Source of the DNA: Sphaerosporella brunnea
Lineage: Eukaryota; Ascomycota; Pezizomycetes; Pezizales; Pyronemataceae
DNA: 64,000 bases
NCBI GenBank assembly: GCA_008704415.1
Contig: VXIS01000084.1
Location: 85,152 to 149,151, forward strand
Direction of reading: 5' to 3'
The notes under the pieces were generated by a model. That model was not told the DNA's origin and searched no databases. It saw nothing but the letters and a program-made list of their open reading frames with translations. A program made the position numbers and the translations under genes. Positions 1-13,503 of this stretch are shown piece after piece. The stretch's first letter is position 1. Each line of letters begins with the position of its first letter.

Positions 1-3000
1 CGTGTTGCCTCGGCCTAGAAAGACACCTTGCTGTGAGTGTGTCCTGCCCCGGGATGAGATACCACGAGGGTGTGGTCGTCTGTGCGCAACATCTCACCGG
101 CTGGCCATAGCCATCGTTTGTGCGTTCTCCAACCGCCGGCCGTCGGCGGGGGCGCACGCTTTCATTCTTGGCAACATCCTGCAGCACCTTCCGTACCCGT
201 AGTGTCTTCACATCCATCCACGCGGAACTGTCTCGCGCGACAGAAATCATATTGAGCACACGTTATCCCACATGAAAGCCAGTATGTTCCCAATACACAC
301 GAAGGGCGTGTTAACACGTTGGCTGGAGTGGCCGTCGGGGCAACCGTTATATCTTTGTTCAAAAAACATCGCATAAAGTGAATAGCTTTGCTCTAAAGAT
401 ATATCGCTGCAAACTGAATCTGCGCCCCCACAACACGGTCATGTCACCTGGAGCCGATAGTGTTGTGTTTTTTCCGCTGCCTAGGGGAACGTAGTCAACT
501 CAACACGAATTCGCGCGTATGCCGGATACATAGCACCTTCTTCTTTCCACGTGTACGCAGGCCAACCCACGATTCGCAAATCGAGGTGTTACTCACCACT
601 CGGCCACGCCTACGCTGCGTTGCCTGCTTCCCTCTTGACGGTTTCCGCCACAACGGATAGTATTGTACTGCGTGGTCGTGGCTGCGCAGTCATCGCCAAC
701 CTATATGTGCTCACCAATACCATGTCTGACGATCGCCTGCACTATCACGCGGCCATTAAAGTACCTTGCTACTCCAAGAAGCCGCCATCCCACGGTTTAT
801 GCGGCTTCCTGATGGACCCATGGGTGTAGACACTCCGTGGACGCAAATATGCAGCGCAACAGACTCGCCTCCACTCAAAGCCGGGCCGAAGCGCAGAGCA
901 GCGCACCAGACATGGAATACCCCACTGTTGTTCCTCGCCGCAAATTTAACCATCACCCGTCCGTCCCACTAGTAAACCGCCGGCCATATTTTCTCTCATG
1001 CAGGCGGCAAAATGGGCTGCCAAGCGTTCAGCTGGCAGCGATGCGACGCCCGACGCTGCGTCATACTGGCCGGCTTCAGGCCGACAACCGCTGGGCCACA
1101 ACTGTTCAAATTAGTGCGCGCCCAAATCCGTACGGACGGCGGGGTACGCGGTGTTTGACGTGCCAGGTCCAGGCAACCTACGTTCGCGTTCCAATCGGCA
1201 CGGTTTATCTCAGCTACAGGCGACTGTCGCCTCCCTTGGTCCGGTCGCGCAGGTGTCAGTCCGTGGGCGCAGTTTTGGGAATAACGCACACAGAGGTTTC
1301 ACACAAGGTGGAATCGTAAATAGATCAATGTTCATGGTGGTTCTTAAGTCGCCCGAGGAACCTTCCGACAATAGTGCTAGGGCTAGTCCTTAACATAATG
1401 ACCATCACTCGGTTCAGGCTCCTCTCCACCTGACGATGAATCCGATGACGAGGGCGTTTGGCTACTCTGGCGTAGCTCTGGCCTGTCCCCGGGCCACGGA
1501 ATCTCGCGTGGAGGTTGGCAACTGGTTGGCAACCGTTCCTGGCAGTTTCCCACCCAGCTGTAATACCCATTCCATTGAATTGTTTTGTCCGAGGGTAACA
1601 GACCCAAGTTCCAAGGCATGTGTAGCCAGAACACTCCAATCGTGACGGCATTGATTTCAATTGCATGTTGATATCGGTTGGTCTGTTCTTCGGTACTGCG
1701 TGTGAGGAACGACGCTGCAAGTGGGCACTTTCAATGACAAAACCATGGATGATGCGAACGAATAAGGATAGGCGTTCCGGATAGCCAGCCCAAACGGCCA
1801 TGGCTCGAGGGACGGGTGCTCCCAGGTGCAGAACAGAGAAGGAACGCCAGGCCCTCTGTTTCGTGAGCCCATACAGCCCAACAGTAGACCATTGCACTGC
1901 TGAGGTTATTTTCGTATTACAGTGCATTGGTGCGACGACGACACATTCAATATCGCCCACCTCACTTATCAGTTGGGAAGGGCTGAGTGCTTCATGGACG
2001 GAGGGTGGTTTAGCCCAGTTCTAAATGGTTCGGGTTGGGGTGGCGGTTTTGTGGCAGGGGAATATAGATGGCATGCTTATGTCCAAGAACAACTGACCAA
2101 TTGCATCGCCTCTGCATTGTCACATTCCGAGGCAGCGTAGAAGTCCAGGGAGCGCCGCAGTCTCGGCACACAGCACTCAATGGCCACAATTTCGTGCTGT
2201 ATCGGGTAATATCCGGTTGGGAAAAAAAAGGGGCGATGTATTGCGTATCACAGCGAGGTTTGATTTCATGCTGGGATGTGTGATGGTCAAGCGGGAGAGG
2301 ATGTCTTGGGGAAGGGGAAGGGGACAATATTTTTTTTTTTAAGCGTTTCCTGCGGCTGGAGTTCGCAGCCGGCCCGCCCGTCATAATACAGCCCAAACAG
2401 CCAGCCGGGCTTTTTTAACAACCCGACGCAGCCAGATGCAGCCGGCCAGGCAGGCTGGCTACTGACAACACTGCTTACATGGTCCCTTGTCCGCGCCCGC
2501 TTGTTTGCCTGACCAAGGCACGGGGTCTTCTGCGACGGAGGCAAAGCAAGAGACGGAGCCCGAAAATTCAATAAGAGCACAGAGGATGTCGTCCATCAAA
2601 GGTCAAGGATCAATCGTCAGCGCCGAGAGGTCTACCCCCCGACCCGACCGTTCAATAGTCACCCGTCGTCTACCCGCGTCCGAAAACAAACTGACCAGAT
2701 CGGAATACATGACCGTTAGGTGAACACTTCAATTTGAGGTTACTCAATGATCGCCGAAGCGATGGGCAATGATGCGAGGTCCGCGGCGCCGATCAGTGAA
2801 GGACACTATGTGGCAACCAGAGACGCAGAATGCTAACCAGGTGTTGGTGTGGGTTGACGATTGCGGTCATCTTTAAAGACCAATCCGCTTCGATTGACCC
2901 GGAACGTAGCATCTACCCCTCTGATTTTTCAGAAGTGCTATTTCACGAGGGACGAGTGACGTTGTACAGGCCGAGTGACGTGTTGCTTGACGATCAACGT

Positions 3001-6000
3001 TTGCGGTGGGTAGTTGTTGGACCAGACGAGGCCAGGTGACGACTAAGTGTTCGGTAAGCCCGGCCCTCAGGCCGCTGAAGCACTGATAGGAATTCCGCTG
3101 TCGACAATGGAGGCTGTTAAACCTGTGGCTGTGAGAATACACGAGATGGTAGCGTGCACAATCTAAACACTTGACATCGTGTAAACAAGTCAAGCCGGGA
3201 GTGCTGGCGAGCAGAGACACACTGAAGATGTGTAGGCGACGGGTATGGACATGGTTCTGAAACGATTTTGCAGGTGGCCAAAATTTGCGAACAAAACGTT
3301 GATGCAACCTAGTTTCCAAATTTCTGGTGCTGTCGTGCCCAAAACCTTTATGGTCGGAGATATACCATCAATTGGAAGACGTCAGTCATGAAAAATGGAG
3401 GAGAAGCAGTGAATTGGTCAAACAATTATCTCAAATACCGTCACGCTCCACTTCCATCGTGCTCTCAGTTTCAAGCGCTCTACAAAATATGACCAACCCA
3501 GAGCATGAGATGTCATTATACCCCTTTGGTGGCAACCTGGACCGAGTGCAGGCTGACTCCGTGCATGCACACCGACTTCGTGATGAGGCAATTGTGACGC
3601 ATGGAGGTCGGTCTGCCATGGGGATCATTATCCACCCTACCAGAATATCACAGTTGGGACAGAGTTAATACCGCGCACTTGCGAAATCGCCCAGCAACCA
3701 CGTCGCCAATAGCATGTTCGTCTCCCACAACGGGTTCCTATAGGCATCTTCACCGGCGCCGTGAAACGAGCTCCCTACGATCCGCAATTAACCCCTATAT
3801 CGGATCCGCGCGGGACGTGTGGCACCATCTCAGCGACGATCACATGGACCAACAGGTCCAAATTGCGATCAGTCTGGCTGCTGAAGAGTGGCGTACACAT
3901 CGTCCTGCCATGCGTTCGGTTCAGTTACGGGGCTCCGTAATCGAGCAACAATCAGTGCAGGTCGGAATCAGCGGTGTGGCCTTCATGAATTCGGCCCTCA
4001 ACGTGCATGCTTTCCATAGGGTCGGTGAATCGTGCACGTTTACAATAATCCGTCCCTCCTTAAAACGCGACTTGCGGCTTCCTGTCGATTGGAGAACGGC
4101 CACAAGGACGAAAAACACGGTACTCTGCTTGTATGCGGCGGCATCAGGAGAAAGGTACTGCATATGTTCCGGACCGTATCCGAATGAGCCGGTTTTGACT
4201 TCAAAGTTTACCTACGCAGGCTACAGGGCCCGAGTTCGGCCTTCCCCTGAAAAACGGCTTTTTGAATACTTACACCACCACCTCCGCCACATGCTTCCGC
4301 GCCGGCTGTTCAAAACCGTCAAGGCTGGCTTTCTAATTCTCTGCTGGATAGATCCTATCTCACGCTGCCTTACGATCGTCTGCCGCAATAGTTCCTGAAT
4401 ATATTCCCATTTCAGCTGTGCAGCCACTTAGTAGAGTGCCGCGACCCGTAGCGGCGCTTATAGGCATGGTGGAAATTTTCCTGCTCCCCGATTCCAAGGT
4501 AGGACGGATCGCCGGTCTCCCGTCATTGACGATCGGAGGCCTGTGACTAACGCCTGAAGCGCTCCGAGGTGCTAGAGGTTTCTTCATCAAAGTTCCCAAA
4601 CTGCTGTTTGACACTGCATACAGCGCTTCCAGGCTAGAAAGGGCCAGCTCGTTGAATATGTTTACGCCTCGAGAAGCGCGGCATGCAAAGAGTGGTGATC
4701 AGGGACGGAAACCAGGCAAAGGAGCGCAACCTTACCATCACTCCAGCAGCGAGGATATGGCAACCGTGGGATCACCGAAACTGGCGGGATGCCACCGCAT
4801 AGAACACGTAAGCAAAAACTGGGGTATCGAATCTATGGCTGGCATCATTCGAGGCCTGGAGGTGTCGTGTGGAGACGCGGATATGCCTGGTTGATAGGTC
4901 ACCGGCTGATCGCTGCAAAAATCCAATCTTCAATGATATTCGCCACTGCGTCGTGGCGGCCGTGAACTTTGAAGGACATTCACGCGCGGGCACTACCTTG
5001 TGAATAGGCCGTTCCAGTGAGACTATGGCGTTCTGTTCGCGCTGTGTTCTCTTACCGGCGGGAACCTATATACACTGCAGCGGGCGTTTAGGATGGTAGA
5101 TTAGTAGCTGTTAACAAGTCTCGTGTGTGTGCTCTCTGACCCTGCACAGCGACTCGTGCTCACAAATTCGAATATTCTCGTCGATTGATGTCGTTGGAAA
5201 TGGACCTCTTTATGATCCGCAGCAACCCCAACTAGACAAAACCATGCGATGGAAGCCGGATACTACGTGTATACGAACGCCTGCAACTGCAACATAATGT
5301 TTTCTTTCTGGAGGGTGCGGGCGGATGTACCCCTCATGTTGAGTACCTGGCATTAATCGCACTCGCATGCTTATTCAGGCGGAATGGCTTCCAGGTAGCC
5401 GCAATTCAGGCGGCATTACTCCGTCTCCGCCGGCACTCGCATGCGAGCAGATTCAGGCGGAGACACATACATGCTGTCGACAATCCAGCGCGTGCATCAG
5501 CATGCCGCCAGCATCGCTGGTTGAGACCGCAATGCTACAAAGGCCACCTTCTAATGCCCCTATTGGCCAATCGGTGCAACTTTGCTTCCTGAATTTTCAG
5601 CAGCTGGCCAATGTGTACCAAGTGGTTTCGCTTACCTCGATGATTCAGGAGCTTCAACAACGCTGCGAAGGAGATCGTTAGCAGATTCTAGCAAACGCTG
5701 CGGTGGCCCACGGCTGTTCTCTCCTGGAAGAAGGTGCAAAGACGTCAGACAATTTGCCATATCGGCAGTTGATCCGCCGTCGCTGAATCGTACAGGCATT
5801 TGTACGCATCAGCCCGCATTCCCTGGAAGTCCTCAAGACTGTATGATTGGAGTACCTCAAACTGCGGCTCCTGGGGTTCCAGGACCTCCTGGGAGTCTCG
5901 CTTCAGCTGCTAACGAAGCTCTGGCTCATCCGGGCTCCACGTCATGCTGTTGTTGATCCACGTTACCGCTGTGCGCGCTCACCCCGCATGTCTGCCAAAC

Positions 6001-7655
6001 TTGAAAAAGTTCTACACTGCCGAACTGTTGACAACGGTAACATGTCAACTGGTCTGGTTCGAACTTGTCTTTGTCTTCATCGTCAGATTCGCAGCATGTT
6101 TCGGTTCCTGAAGATATTAGGAACCAGAGGGTGGGTATTCAGGAGAGACTAGGACATAGGGAAGCCTAGGTACATAAATTCAGTCGGCTGACAGCCGCAT
6201 AGTGCAATGGAATGGTGTAGTAACCGGGGCGATGACAGAGCTGGATCCGAACCCTGAGGATGTGTTAAAACCACCGTTCTCCTCTCTATGCTCCGGCGGG
6301 AAATCGTACCTGGCGAAATTTTGACTCCAGTGCGCTTACCTGGTGAGGCACCCCTCAATTATCAGTCATCGACATGTCCGGCCTCCCGTCTGTCTATGTT
6401 TGGGCTCTCTGCTTCATTCAAGAAGCCGGGCCAGCCAGCATGATACATGGTCTCGCTTCGAGGTCTACCAATGTCTACTAAACCTGTCTGCGGACAACCA
6501 ATATTGATTATCGCAACAACCCAGCAGATCTAATCCCTCCAATCATTGTGCTGCGGCTCGTGTATCGTAGACCTCCTGATAAGTGTTCGGTACTCTCTGT
6601 AAAATGGAGAGTGATTGACAATGTTGGACACATACATTATCATGGCGCGCTATAAGGAAATCATCAAACAATTACACTTCCCGTACAGCACCTGGAAACC
6701 ATGCGGGGTGACAACTGACCGTACCGGGAGGCGTAGTTCTTGATGTGGACGTGGCGGAACATCCGATGGGACTATCTCTCAGGCTTTGTTACTCGCCAAT
6801 GTACAAGAGTGTAGGCTTGCTGATCCACGTGACCTGGATCAGTCAACTCCCGGGCTGTGGTCGCGCTACTGGCAACTGGCACGCGTGCCGGGCATCGAAT
6901 CCGTGGACGAGCGAAGTGAGAAGACAGGTGGGCAATGACGATCCACGGACGCATGAGCACAGTAGTGAGGGTTCACTCCACGAGGTGATCGAACAGGCGA
7001 CTGACGACACTGACGAGATCCCGTACATTGCAGAGACGAGGGACGCAGCATAACACCATTGATGGTCGGACTCCCCCCGCATGTAGAAGGTCGGGATACC
7101 CGCGGTGAATCGTACACAGGCCCGTCTCGGATTTGCGGGTGATCCACGCAACGGTTGCCCGCGATGCCTAGTGTCTGCGATCGACATTCATTAGTCGGTC
7201 CCCGAAGCATGGCCATCGACTGAGGGCGATTATTCCACGCGTGGAGATTTTCCCAGTTGAACGGTCTTCCAGAAGGGTGCCAGTTCCATGATGCTTGCGA
7301 GCTTGCTGCTTTGGCGATGATTCTGCAGGAGGCATTAGCAAACTTGCTTGCCTAGCATTGGCCTGGTTCGACGGTGTCAGCCCAGTGATGATCCCCCGAT
7401 ATTGTAACTGCAACCGCCTGGGCGTGACAACTTCAAGACGGCGTTTTGTGTCGCGCCCAAAACCAACACGGCGAGATGTATCAGATAAGATGAGATAACA
7501 AGCGGTCGGCGTCAATCATGAACTAAGCGCGCCACTAGCGCGGCAACCGTCTCCATGGCAACGCGCAGTTTGTTTGTTTTGATTACACGCAACCCGCGAC
7601 TCAACGAAACCAGAACATCACCAGCAACCATCATCATCACCGTCGACTCGCAACG
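1..7655. other. gene-free stretch, no supported feature
   Basis: I see no gene I can support here. The longest open frames are 3601-4398 (+, 265 codons) and 1325-1960 (-, 211 codons). Neither shows a recognisable domain, a plausible start context or an intron pattern, and both are low-complexity Arg/Ser/Pro mixtures typical of chance frames in roughly 50% GC DNA. An 11-base T run lies near 2331-2341. The motif ATTCAGGCGG recurs three times between about 5375 and 5460. The stretch may be very old transposon debris, but nothing readable remains. Confidence 0.5.
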
Positions 7656-9869
7656 ATGCCGCTCCCATCTACGCCGTCCCGCCTCGCGACCTCCGCCGTC
7701 GTCGACGATACCCCCCTGCGATCGAACTCGGCCCCGTTTGGCCTATACCCGAAGCGATCGTCATCTAGGCTCTCATCCAAGCTCTCATCCACGACTGCAG
7801 CACCAGCGAGCACTGCGCCGCGTTCGAGCGCATTCGCCGGCCCTTCAAACGCGACGCGTGCGGAAATGGACCCGGTTTTGCGCCACGAGCTGTCGGGTGC
7901 GGTGTTCTCTGACCTTCCGGCGTTCATCGACCGGTTCTTCCCGCCGACCGACCAGATCGCGCAGCTGTTCGAGCACGCGCTCGACACCGGCCTCTACGAT
8001 GCCGCCGACGCGCACTGGACGAAGTGGCCTCCAGTCGCCGCAGAGCGCAGCGTGCTTTCTTTCTTCCAGGACGTCGTGGACAACTCGCTGTTGCATCATC
8101 TATCCTGCGACGCGACTACCGACCGTCGTCGCGTCTACCGCTTCGTGCCATCCAACGAGGCGCCGCTCCGCAACGGCGACTGCATGCGCAAAACCGATCT
8201 CCTCTTGACCACTCAAGCTCCGCTCGAACGCGTCGACTTCGCCTCGCTGCGCCACCTGCGCTACGACTGGTCTACGGTGCGTGTGGTCGGAGAGCTCAAG
8301 TGCAACCCGAGCGAATCCAACAAGGACGGCACCCTGATGCAGCTGGCCAACTACGCACGCGAGGTCTTCGGCGCGCAGCCTGGCCGCCGGTGGCTACATG
8401 CCTTCACGCTCTGCGGGTCGAATCTCAGAGCGTGGCTGTTCGACCGCTCCGGCGCGATTGGATCGCAGTTGGTGAACATGAACGCCCAGCCGCTTATGTT
8501 TTTGAGGATCGTCTGTGGTTACGCCATGATGGATGCGACGGAGATTGGTTTTGATCCGGATATCAAGTGGGATGTTGGCGGTGAATGCGTATACGATCCC
8601 ACGGTCGCGTTCGTAGGCGGTGGCCGGCCTTACATCTATGCAACCAATCGCGATGGCGCAGTCGACAAGCTTGAATTGGAACCCACGGCCCTCTTTGCCC
8701 GGCACGCGATCGTCTCTCGGGGTAGTGTTTGCTGGAAAGCCCGACCGTATCGGGAGAGCGCACGTACGTCGGAGGATTCATGGCGTTACGTTGTGAAAGA
8801 CCAGTGGCGCGCCGCCGAACGTCAATCGGAAGCCGAGATCATATCCGCCATGCGTGCCTACGAAGGCCCAAACATTGGGCTTCCACGCTACACGTCCTTC
8901 GGCGACCACCAGCAAGATGGCAAAGCAGTCGATATTGTCTCAGTTGTGCGTCGTGATCTTGTATCCGCGAAGAGCGCCGATCAGGAACCCGCCGATGCGG
9001 ACACCGTCAGCATGCCGCCACCACAGAAACCTGCCTGGAGCGCCTCGCACACTGCGACGTCATCACGAAAGCGAAAACACGCTGACCCCGCGGCCCCCTC
9101 GTCCTCCACCAAGAAGATCAAACGCTCAGTCGAGGGCAGCGGCAGCATGCCCCAGAAACCGGCCGGCGATGCTGCGCCGCCGCAATGCAACAACCGGATC
9201 TTCTCCCGCTTGGTCATGTCTCCCATTGGGAAGAGCCTCGACAAATTCAGCAGCTACACGGAGCTTCTCTCGGCGATTCGCGATGCCATCCGTGGCCACA
9301 GCAATCTTTACCACAACCACGAGATCCTGCACCGCGACGTCTCAGTGTACAACATTCTTATCGCACGCCCGGAGCACGGCTGCGGGGCCGGAATCCTGAT
9401 CGATCTTGACCTCGCCATATCGCGCAACAGACTGAAAAATTCCGGCGCGTCCCACCGTACCGGAACCCCAGACTTCATGGCGGTTGGTCTCCTCAGCGGC
9501 CAGCCTCACCGCCCTCGCCATGACCTCGAGAGCTTCTTCTTCGTGCTCCTCTGGCTCGCGACCTTCTACGACGGACGTGGACAACGGCGTGAGGAAATGG
9601 CCGGTGAGGCGGACACAGTATTCCACGCGTGCAATAACATTCTCGGCGGGAGCTTTGTGCAGCTGGCCATGACGAAGTCAGGATACGTGAGCCTCGAGAA
9701 CTTCGACAACATGTGCCTGTCATTCCTGGATGAGCAGGCTCGCGAGCAGCTAGGCCCGCTGCTGGCAGAGTGGCGCGACCTCTTGTTCCCCGCGGCGGAT
9801 GAGGAAGGCCTCTGGGAGGCAATGATCGAAGCGTGCGATCGCCGAATCGTCGGGTTGCAGAGCGAGTAG
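7656..9869 (+). CDS. FunK1-type fungal protein kinase
   Basis: Single-exon gene encoding 737 residues, about the usual length of fungal-type kinases (FunK1), a basidiomycete-expanded family of uncertain substrate. After a Ser/Pro-rich N-terminus comes an N-terminal domain with D181 in KTDLLL and E213-x-K215 in VVGELK, spaced like a PD-(D/E)XK nuclease core (my inference). A block around YAREVFGAQPGRRWLHAFTL follows, typical of the family. A basic linker (SRKRKHAD, STKKIKRS) could act as a nuclear signal. The kinase lobe has HRD at 559-561, N566, a DLD triplet at 583-585 in place of DFG, then GTPDFMA and HDLESFFFVLLWL, the family's hallmark C-lobe segment. The ATG at 7656 follows a run of CATCATCATCACC and sits in a good context (CAACGATGCC). 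There are no stops or frameshifts. The intact frame makes it the best host gene of the left half. A decayed paralogue lies at 21.4-22.1 kb. Confidence 0.9.
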   Translation: MPLPSTPSRLATSAVVDDTPLRSNSAPFGLYPKRSSSRLSSKLSSTTAAPASTAPRSSAFAGPSNATRAEMDPVLRHELSGAVFSDLPAFIDRFFPPTDQIAQLFEHALDTGLYDAADAHWTKWPPVAAERSVLSFFQDVVDNSLLHHLSCDATTDRRRVYRFVPSNEAPLRNGDCMRKTDLLLTTQAPLERVDFASLRHLRYDWSTVRVVGELKCNPSESNKDGTLMQLANYAREVFGAQPGRRWLHAFTLCGSNLRAWLFDRSGAIGSQLVNMNAQPLMFLRIVCGYAMMDATEIGFDPDIKWDVGGECVYDPTVAFVGGGRPYIYATNRDGAVDKLELEPTALFARHAIVSRGSVCWKARPYRESARTSEDSWRYVVKDQWRAAERQSEAEIISAMRAYEGPNIGLPRYTSFGDHQQDGKAVDIVSVVRRDLVSAKSADQEPADADTVSMPPPQKPAWSASHTATSSRKRKHADPAAPSSSTKKIKRSVEGSGSMPQKPAGDAAPPQCNNRIFSRLVMSPIGKSLDKFSSYTELLSAIRDAIRGHSNLYHNHEILHRDVSVYNILIARPEHGCGAGILIDLDLAISRNRLKNSGASHRTGTPDFMAVGLLSGQPHRPRHDLESFFFVLLWLATFYDGRGQRREEMAGEADTVFHACNNILGGSFVQLAMTKSGYVSLENFDNMCLSFLDEQAREQLGPLLAEWRDLLFPAADEEGLWEAMIEACDRRIVGLQSE

Positions 9870-12800
9870 TTCCGAGAGTACCGCTTGTCGAGGAAACCAA
9901 CGTTGAACGCACAGATGGCTGTATATCCTGACCCGCGCGGCCGGCGCCCGGGGGTGCGGGGTGAGTTGATCAAGGTGGCGGCGTAATCAGGAAAAACAGG
10001 GTGGGAACACGGGGTCGCGTCGCGCGTTGTAGCCTTGGGCGCGGGCCGCTTGTGGGGTGAGCTTCGTGGTTGTGCATCGCGGGCGGGAACCCGCGTGGGA
10101 ACATGACGTGGCGGGCCGGGGCAGGGCGGGCTTTTGCGGTCGTGGTTGGTGGGCATCGCGTGTGGGAACCCCGGAGGAAACCGGGCAGGGGCACAGCGGA
10201 CCTTCGGGCGGGCATCGTGACTGTGTAGATTATTGGGAGAATATGTAACGGTGGAGGAGGAGGACGAGTGGGTGTTATGCGGATCTCTTTGCGGTTGGAC
10301 AGGACATGTAGTTTAGGATATTGCATTGGAGGCCCGAAATCGACGACGTTCAATGTGCTTTGGATCAGATATCGATGGTGGTCACTGTCTTCGTCGCTCG
10401 ACCAAGCACACGGAGTCAGTTGCAGCTTGCGTGTATAACGGATCCTTACTCGGAGCCAGCATATGATCATACCAAATTGCGGGTTCGGACACAAAGCCAG
10501 CTGGAACAAACCCTGCGGTCGGATAAGTGTTTCCCACAAGGCTAGAAAACCACCGCTCTGGACCGAGCACACGGCGTTTGTCTTCCCGACACTGATCGCT
10601 GTTGATGTTAGCACGGGTTTTTGTTAGCGTTCGGTGGAGAGCGCTCAGCAACGCGACGCTGTCTTCGCAAATCGACTGCGCGACATGCGCGCGGCCGCCG
10701 GTCTGACCGGGCGCAACTGCCAGCGGCGGCCAGGCCTGGTAGATGTGCGCTGTGACTTTGCCTGGGACGTGGGAACGTCCTCTGGCTCGCTCACAATGCT
10801 GGCCGTGCGAAGGAAACACATCACATCGCTAAAACCTGCCTGTAGTTGCCACGGTACAATTATCCTGGAGAAAACAGGCCTGTTCCAGGCACAGACGCGG
10901 AGCTTCCAAAAGCCCACGGGCGGCTGCAGGTTTTTGCGCGCTGCAGAGCCTCGGCCGAAGGGTTGCGTCGCCCGCAAGAGGTTGATTTTTCCGCAACGCG
11001 AGCGCCTGTCTCTCGTTCTTGAAAGCGAGCCGGTCTTGAGCGCAGATTCACGGAGGGCGGTGTGTTGGCGGATCCACGGGTTAGTGCCGTGGCTGTAGGT
11101 ACGGTGGCGATTGTGGCTGGCTTGATGTAACTAAACGGTTCGCAATGGCGACTCCCAATGTTGTAGTTCCACCGCAACAGGCCGGTTCGTTTGATCTCGC
11201 AGGACAACTATTGTTGGGCTTCTCGAACGGTCTTTTTTCGCAGCTTTGGCACCAGCCGCGGGATGCGCGCCCAACGCAGCTGTGGCACGGAGCAGAGCAT
11301 GCACCTGCCCAGCACCGGGCCACGTGCGCACCAGCGCAGCTGCTGAGTCAATAAGTGACTGCGAGGAGATTTCACAAACACGGTACCACCATGCGTGAGA
11401 GTGTATTTTCGGGACCAGGGCCTGGCCAACATCCGCACGTTGGGCGCGCTGCTCTGCGAATCCAAGATGCTAGTTCCAACGCTTACGCTGTTTCCGCCGA
11501 GTGGGCCGCTTGCCGTTGCTTCCGGGTTCCAACGCGACGCTATGTGTCTCGTATCTTCACCACGCTGGGAGACATCGGGCCAGGAAGGCTTGCGCGCCGC
11601 CAAATGTTTGGTGCATGCGCTGGGTCTGAGGATGAGCCGTGGCGGCCGCTGGGATGGAGTAGCGGTCATCCATGTTAGGAAGGCTATGTCAGATGCCGCA
11701 TGGACAATGGCAAGCAAAGTCGAGCGCGCGATACGCCCACTTGCATCGGTGACTGACTGTTCTCCGCCCGTAGCGTGCCAGCGTCAAGGAATTTCCAGCC
11801 TGTTGTCTGTAAACGATCCAGCGTTGCTTTATGGACACGCCTCCGTTCATAACGGTTGCGGCTTTCTCTGGCGGAGGGCGGTCAACGGTCGGGGGTTAAG
11901 CCGTCCAATCGATGCCAGGCCCCCGCATCAACCTTCACCATCTTATTCTCGAGATACCCCCTCGTCGGAACAGTTGTTTGATCGAACAGGACGGAGGAAG
12001 ACACAACACCGTCTGGCGGGGGTTGATGAGATCGGTGCGGTCACAAATGTAGCGTTCGTTGGCCGGAAACTCACCCAAAAGGCAGCCCCGCGCCCACAAA
12101 CCTACGACGACTGTGAGGGCCGCATGCACCCCTCACGGCGCGTCCCATCTTCCAGCAAAGCACAACTGCTTCGTGGAGCTACCGCTACCGAGACACATCG
12201 TTACATCGGTCAGTTTCGGATCGTCCGGCGCTTGAATATACACCGAGTTCTACGCAGAGTAATACTTTGACCTGACGCGCGGCGAAACCCACCGGCCTCG
12301 CAGCGGTGGGGCCATGCTCCAGGCTCCCATCTGCGGAACACCGAGGGTCTGCACACTCAACGAAAACACCATGGCTGCAGCGCACACGGGCCGTGCGGGA
12401 TGCGGCGCAAGTACAGCTAACTGGCCCCGGCCCTGCCGGTTGGGGACTCATCCCAGGTTGGGCGAATTGCTGGCCGCCTGGCGTGAGCCGGATGGGCCAG
12501 TTCCGGCGGTGTGCGGTGGGTCCAGACCGACGCAGGCCCGGGGTCCGTTGTGGTTGGAAATTCGATGCGTACTGATCCTGATTATCCTGAGGCGACGGCC
12601 CCACCCGCCGGTGCCATCAGCGCTGGTACGTTCGCATTTATGCCCAAGTTGGATCGGCGACGCCGTGCCGGCCAAAATGTGGATTCACGCGACCAGCGTC
12701 ACCGGACCAGTGGAGCCGCTATTCGCAGGCGACCTGATCGGGTTGTCGAGTGAGTGCAGAAACTTAAGGAGTGCTGTAGATGGCTGCCACAGATGCTCGC

Positions 12801-13503
12801 GCTGTGGTGCGTTGTGGAAAACGACGTGGGATGGAAGCACTGTGGTTGGCGGTGGCTGTTAGTGGCAGGGCTTTTCTGGCAGGATTTTTTGGGGGGGAAG
12901 GGGTTTGGCCATGTTGTTTTCGGGCTCACATATATCAAAAACAGAGGTCAATCCCACTCTTACTTACCATTCCCTGTACCGCTGCAGACAAGGAAATCTC
13001 GCAAAGTCGCAGAGACGCGCGCAGGAGATGCCTGACAGTTCGCAAGCAAACGGTAGAAAGCACCTTCCGCCAAATCCAACCCTTTTGCAGGCTAGCAAAG
13101 ACAGCGTCGCCGCAATACAGCATTGTTAAGATCAAATGGCTTGATGGATGTATCCACCCTCCGCCTCTCTCGCACCAGCTGACACTGCCTTCAACAGCGC
13201 AGCGTGGTGCGTGCGCCATCGCTCGATGCACTCGAATAGAATCTCCGTCGTCTCCGCCGTTTCGCGTTAGCAGAACCAGCATCGGCCACCTTCGCGCCTG
13301 CTGGCATGGCGCCGTCAAGGCTCGTCAGGTTTCGGCTGGAAATGCGTGCAGCCATGGACCGCTGCCGCTCTATTGGCCCGGTAGGAGGTTGTAGAGGGTG
13401 GAGATATTTTGGTCTCTCGGAATCTCCTGGCGTTGGTCTGCTTATTCCACGGAGTGCTCGCTCACATCTGGAGATGACGCAGCTTTTGTAGCTACTACGT
13501 TAC
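9870..13503. other. intergenic, degenerate sequence
   Basis: No supported gene. Open frames up to 291 codons (11395-12270, +) have no recognisable domain and conflict with equally long frames on other strands. Between about 10070 and 10210 the GC-rich sequence contains several imperfect direct repeats built around GCATCGCG...GGGAACCC, just downstream of the FunK1 gene. A second GC-rich patch lies near 12290-12560. I cannot assign either. Confidence 0.4.

Noticed and set aside
2400..2475. CAACACTG with GC-rich palindromes as a hAT end
   Set aside because: No inverted partner and no 8-bp duplication could be found nearby.
3601..4398. 265-codon open frame on plus
   Set aside because: No recognisable domain, no good start context, and composition like other chance frames in this GC range.
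5360..5480. CRISPR-like short repeats (ATTCAGGCGG three times)
   Set aside because: Irregular spacing, 10-bp units and a eukaryotic context; not a CRISPR array.
11395..12270. 291-codon open frame on plus
   Set aside because: Low-complexity reading with competing frames on other strands and no motif; treated as chance.
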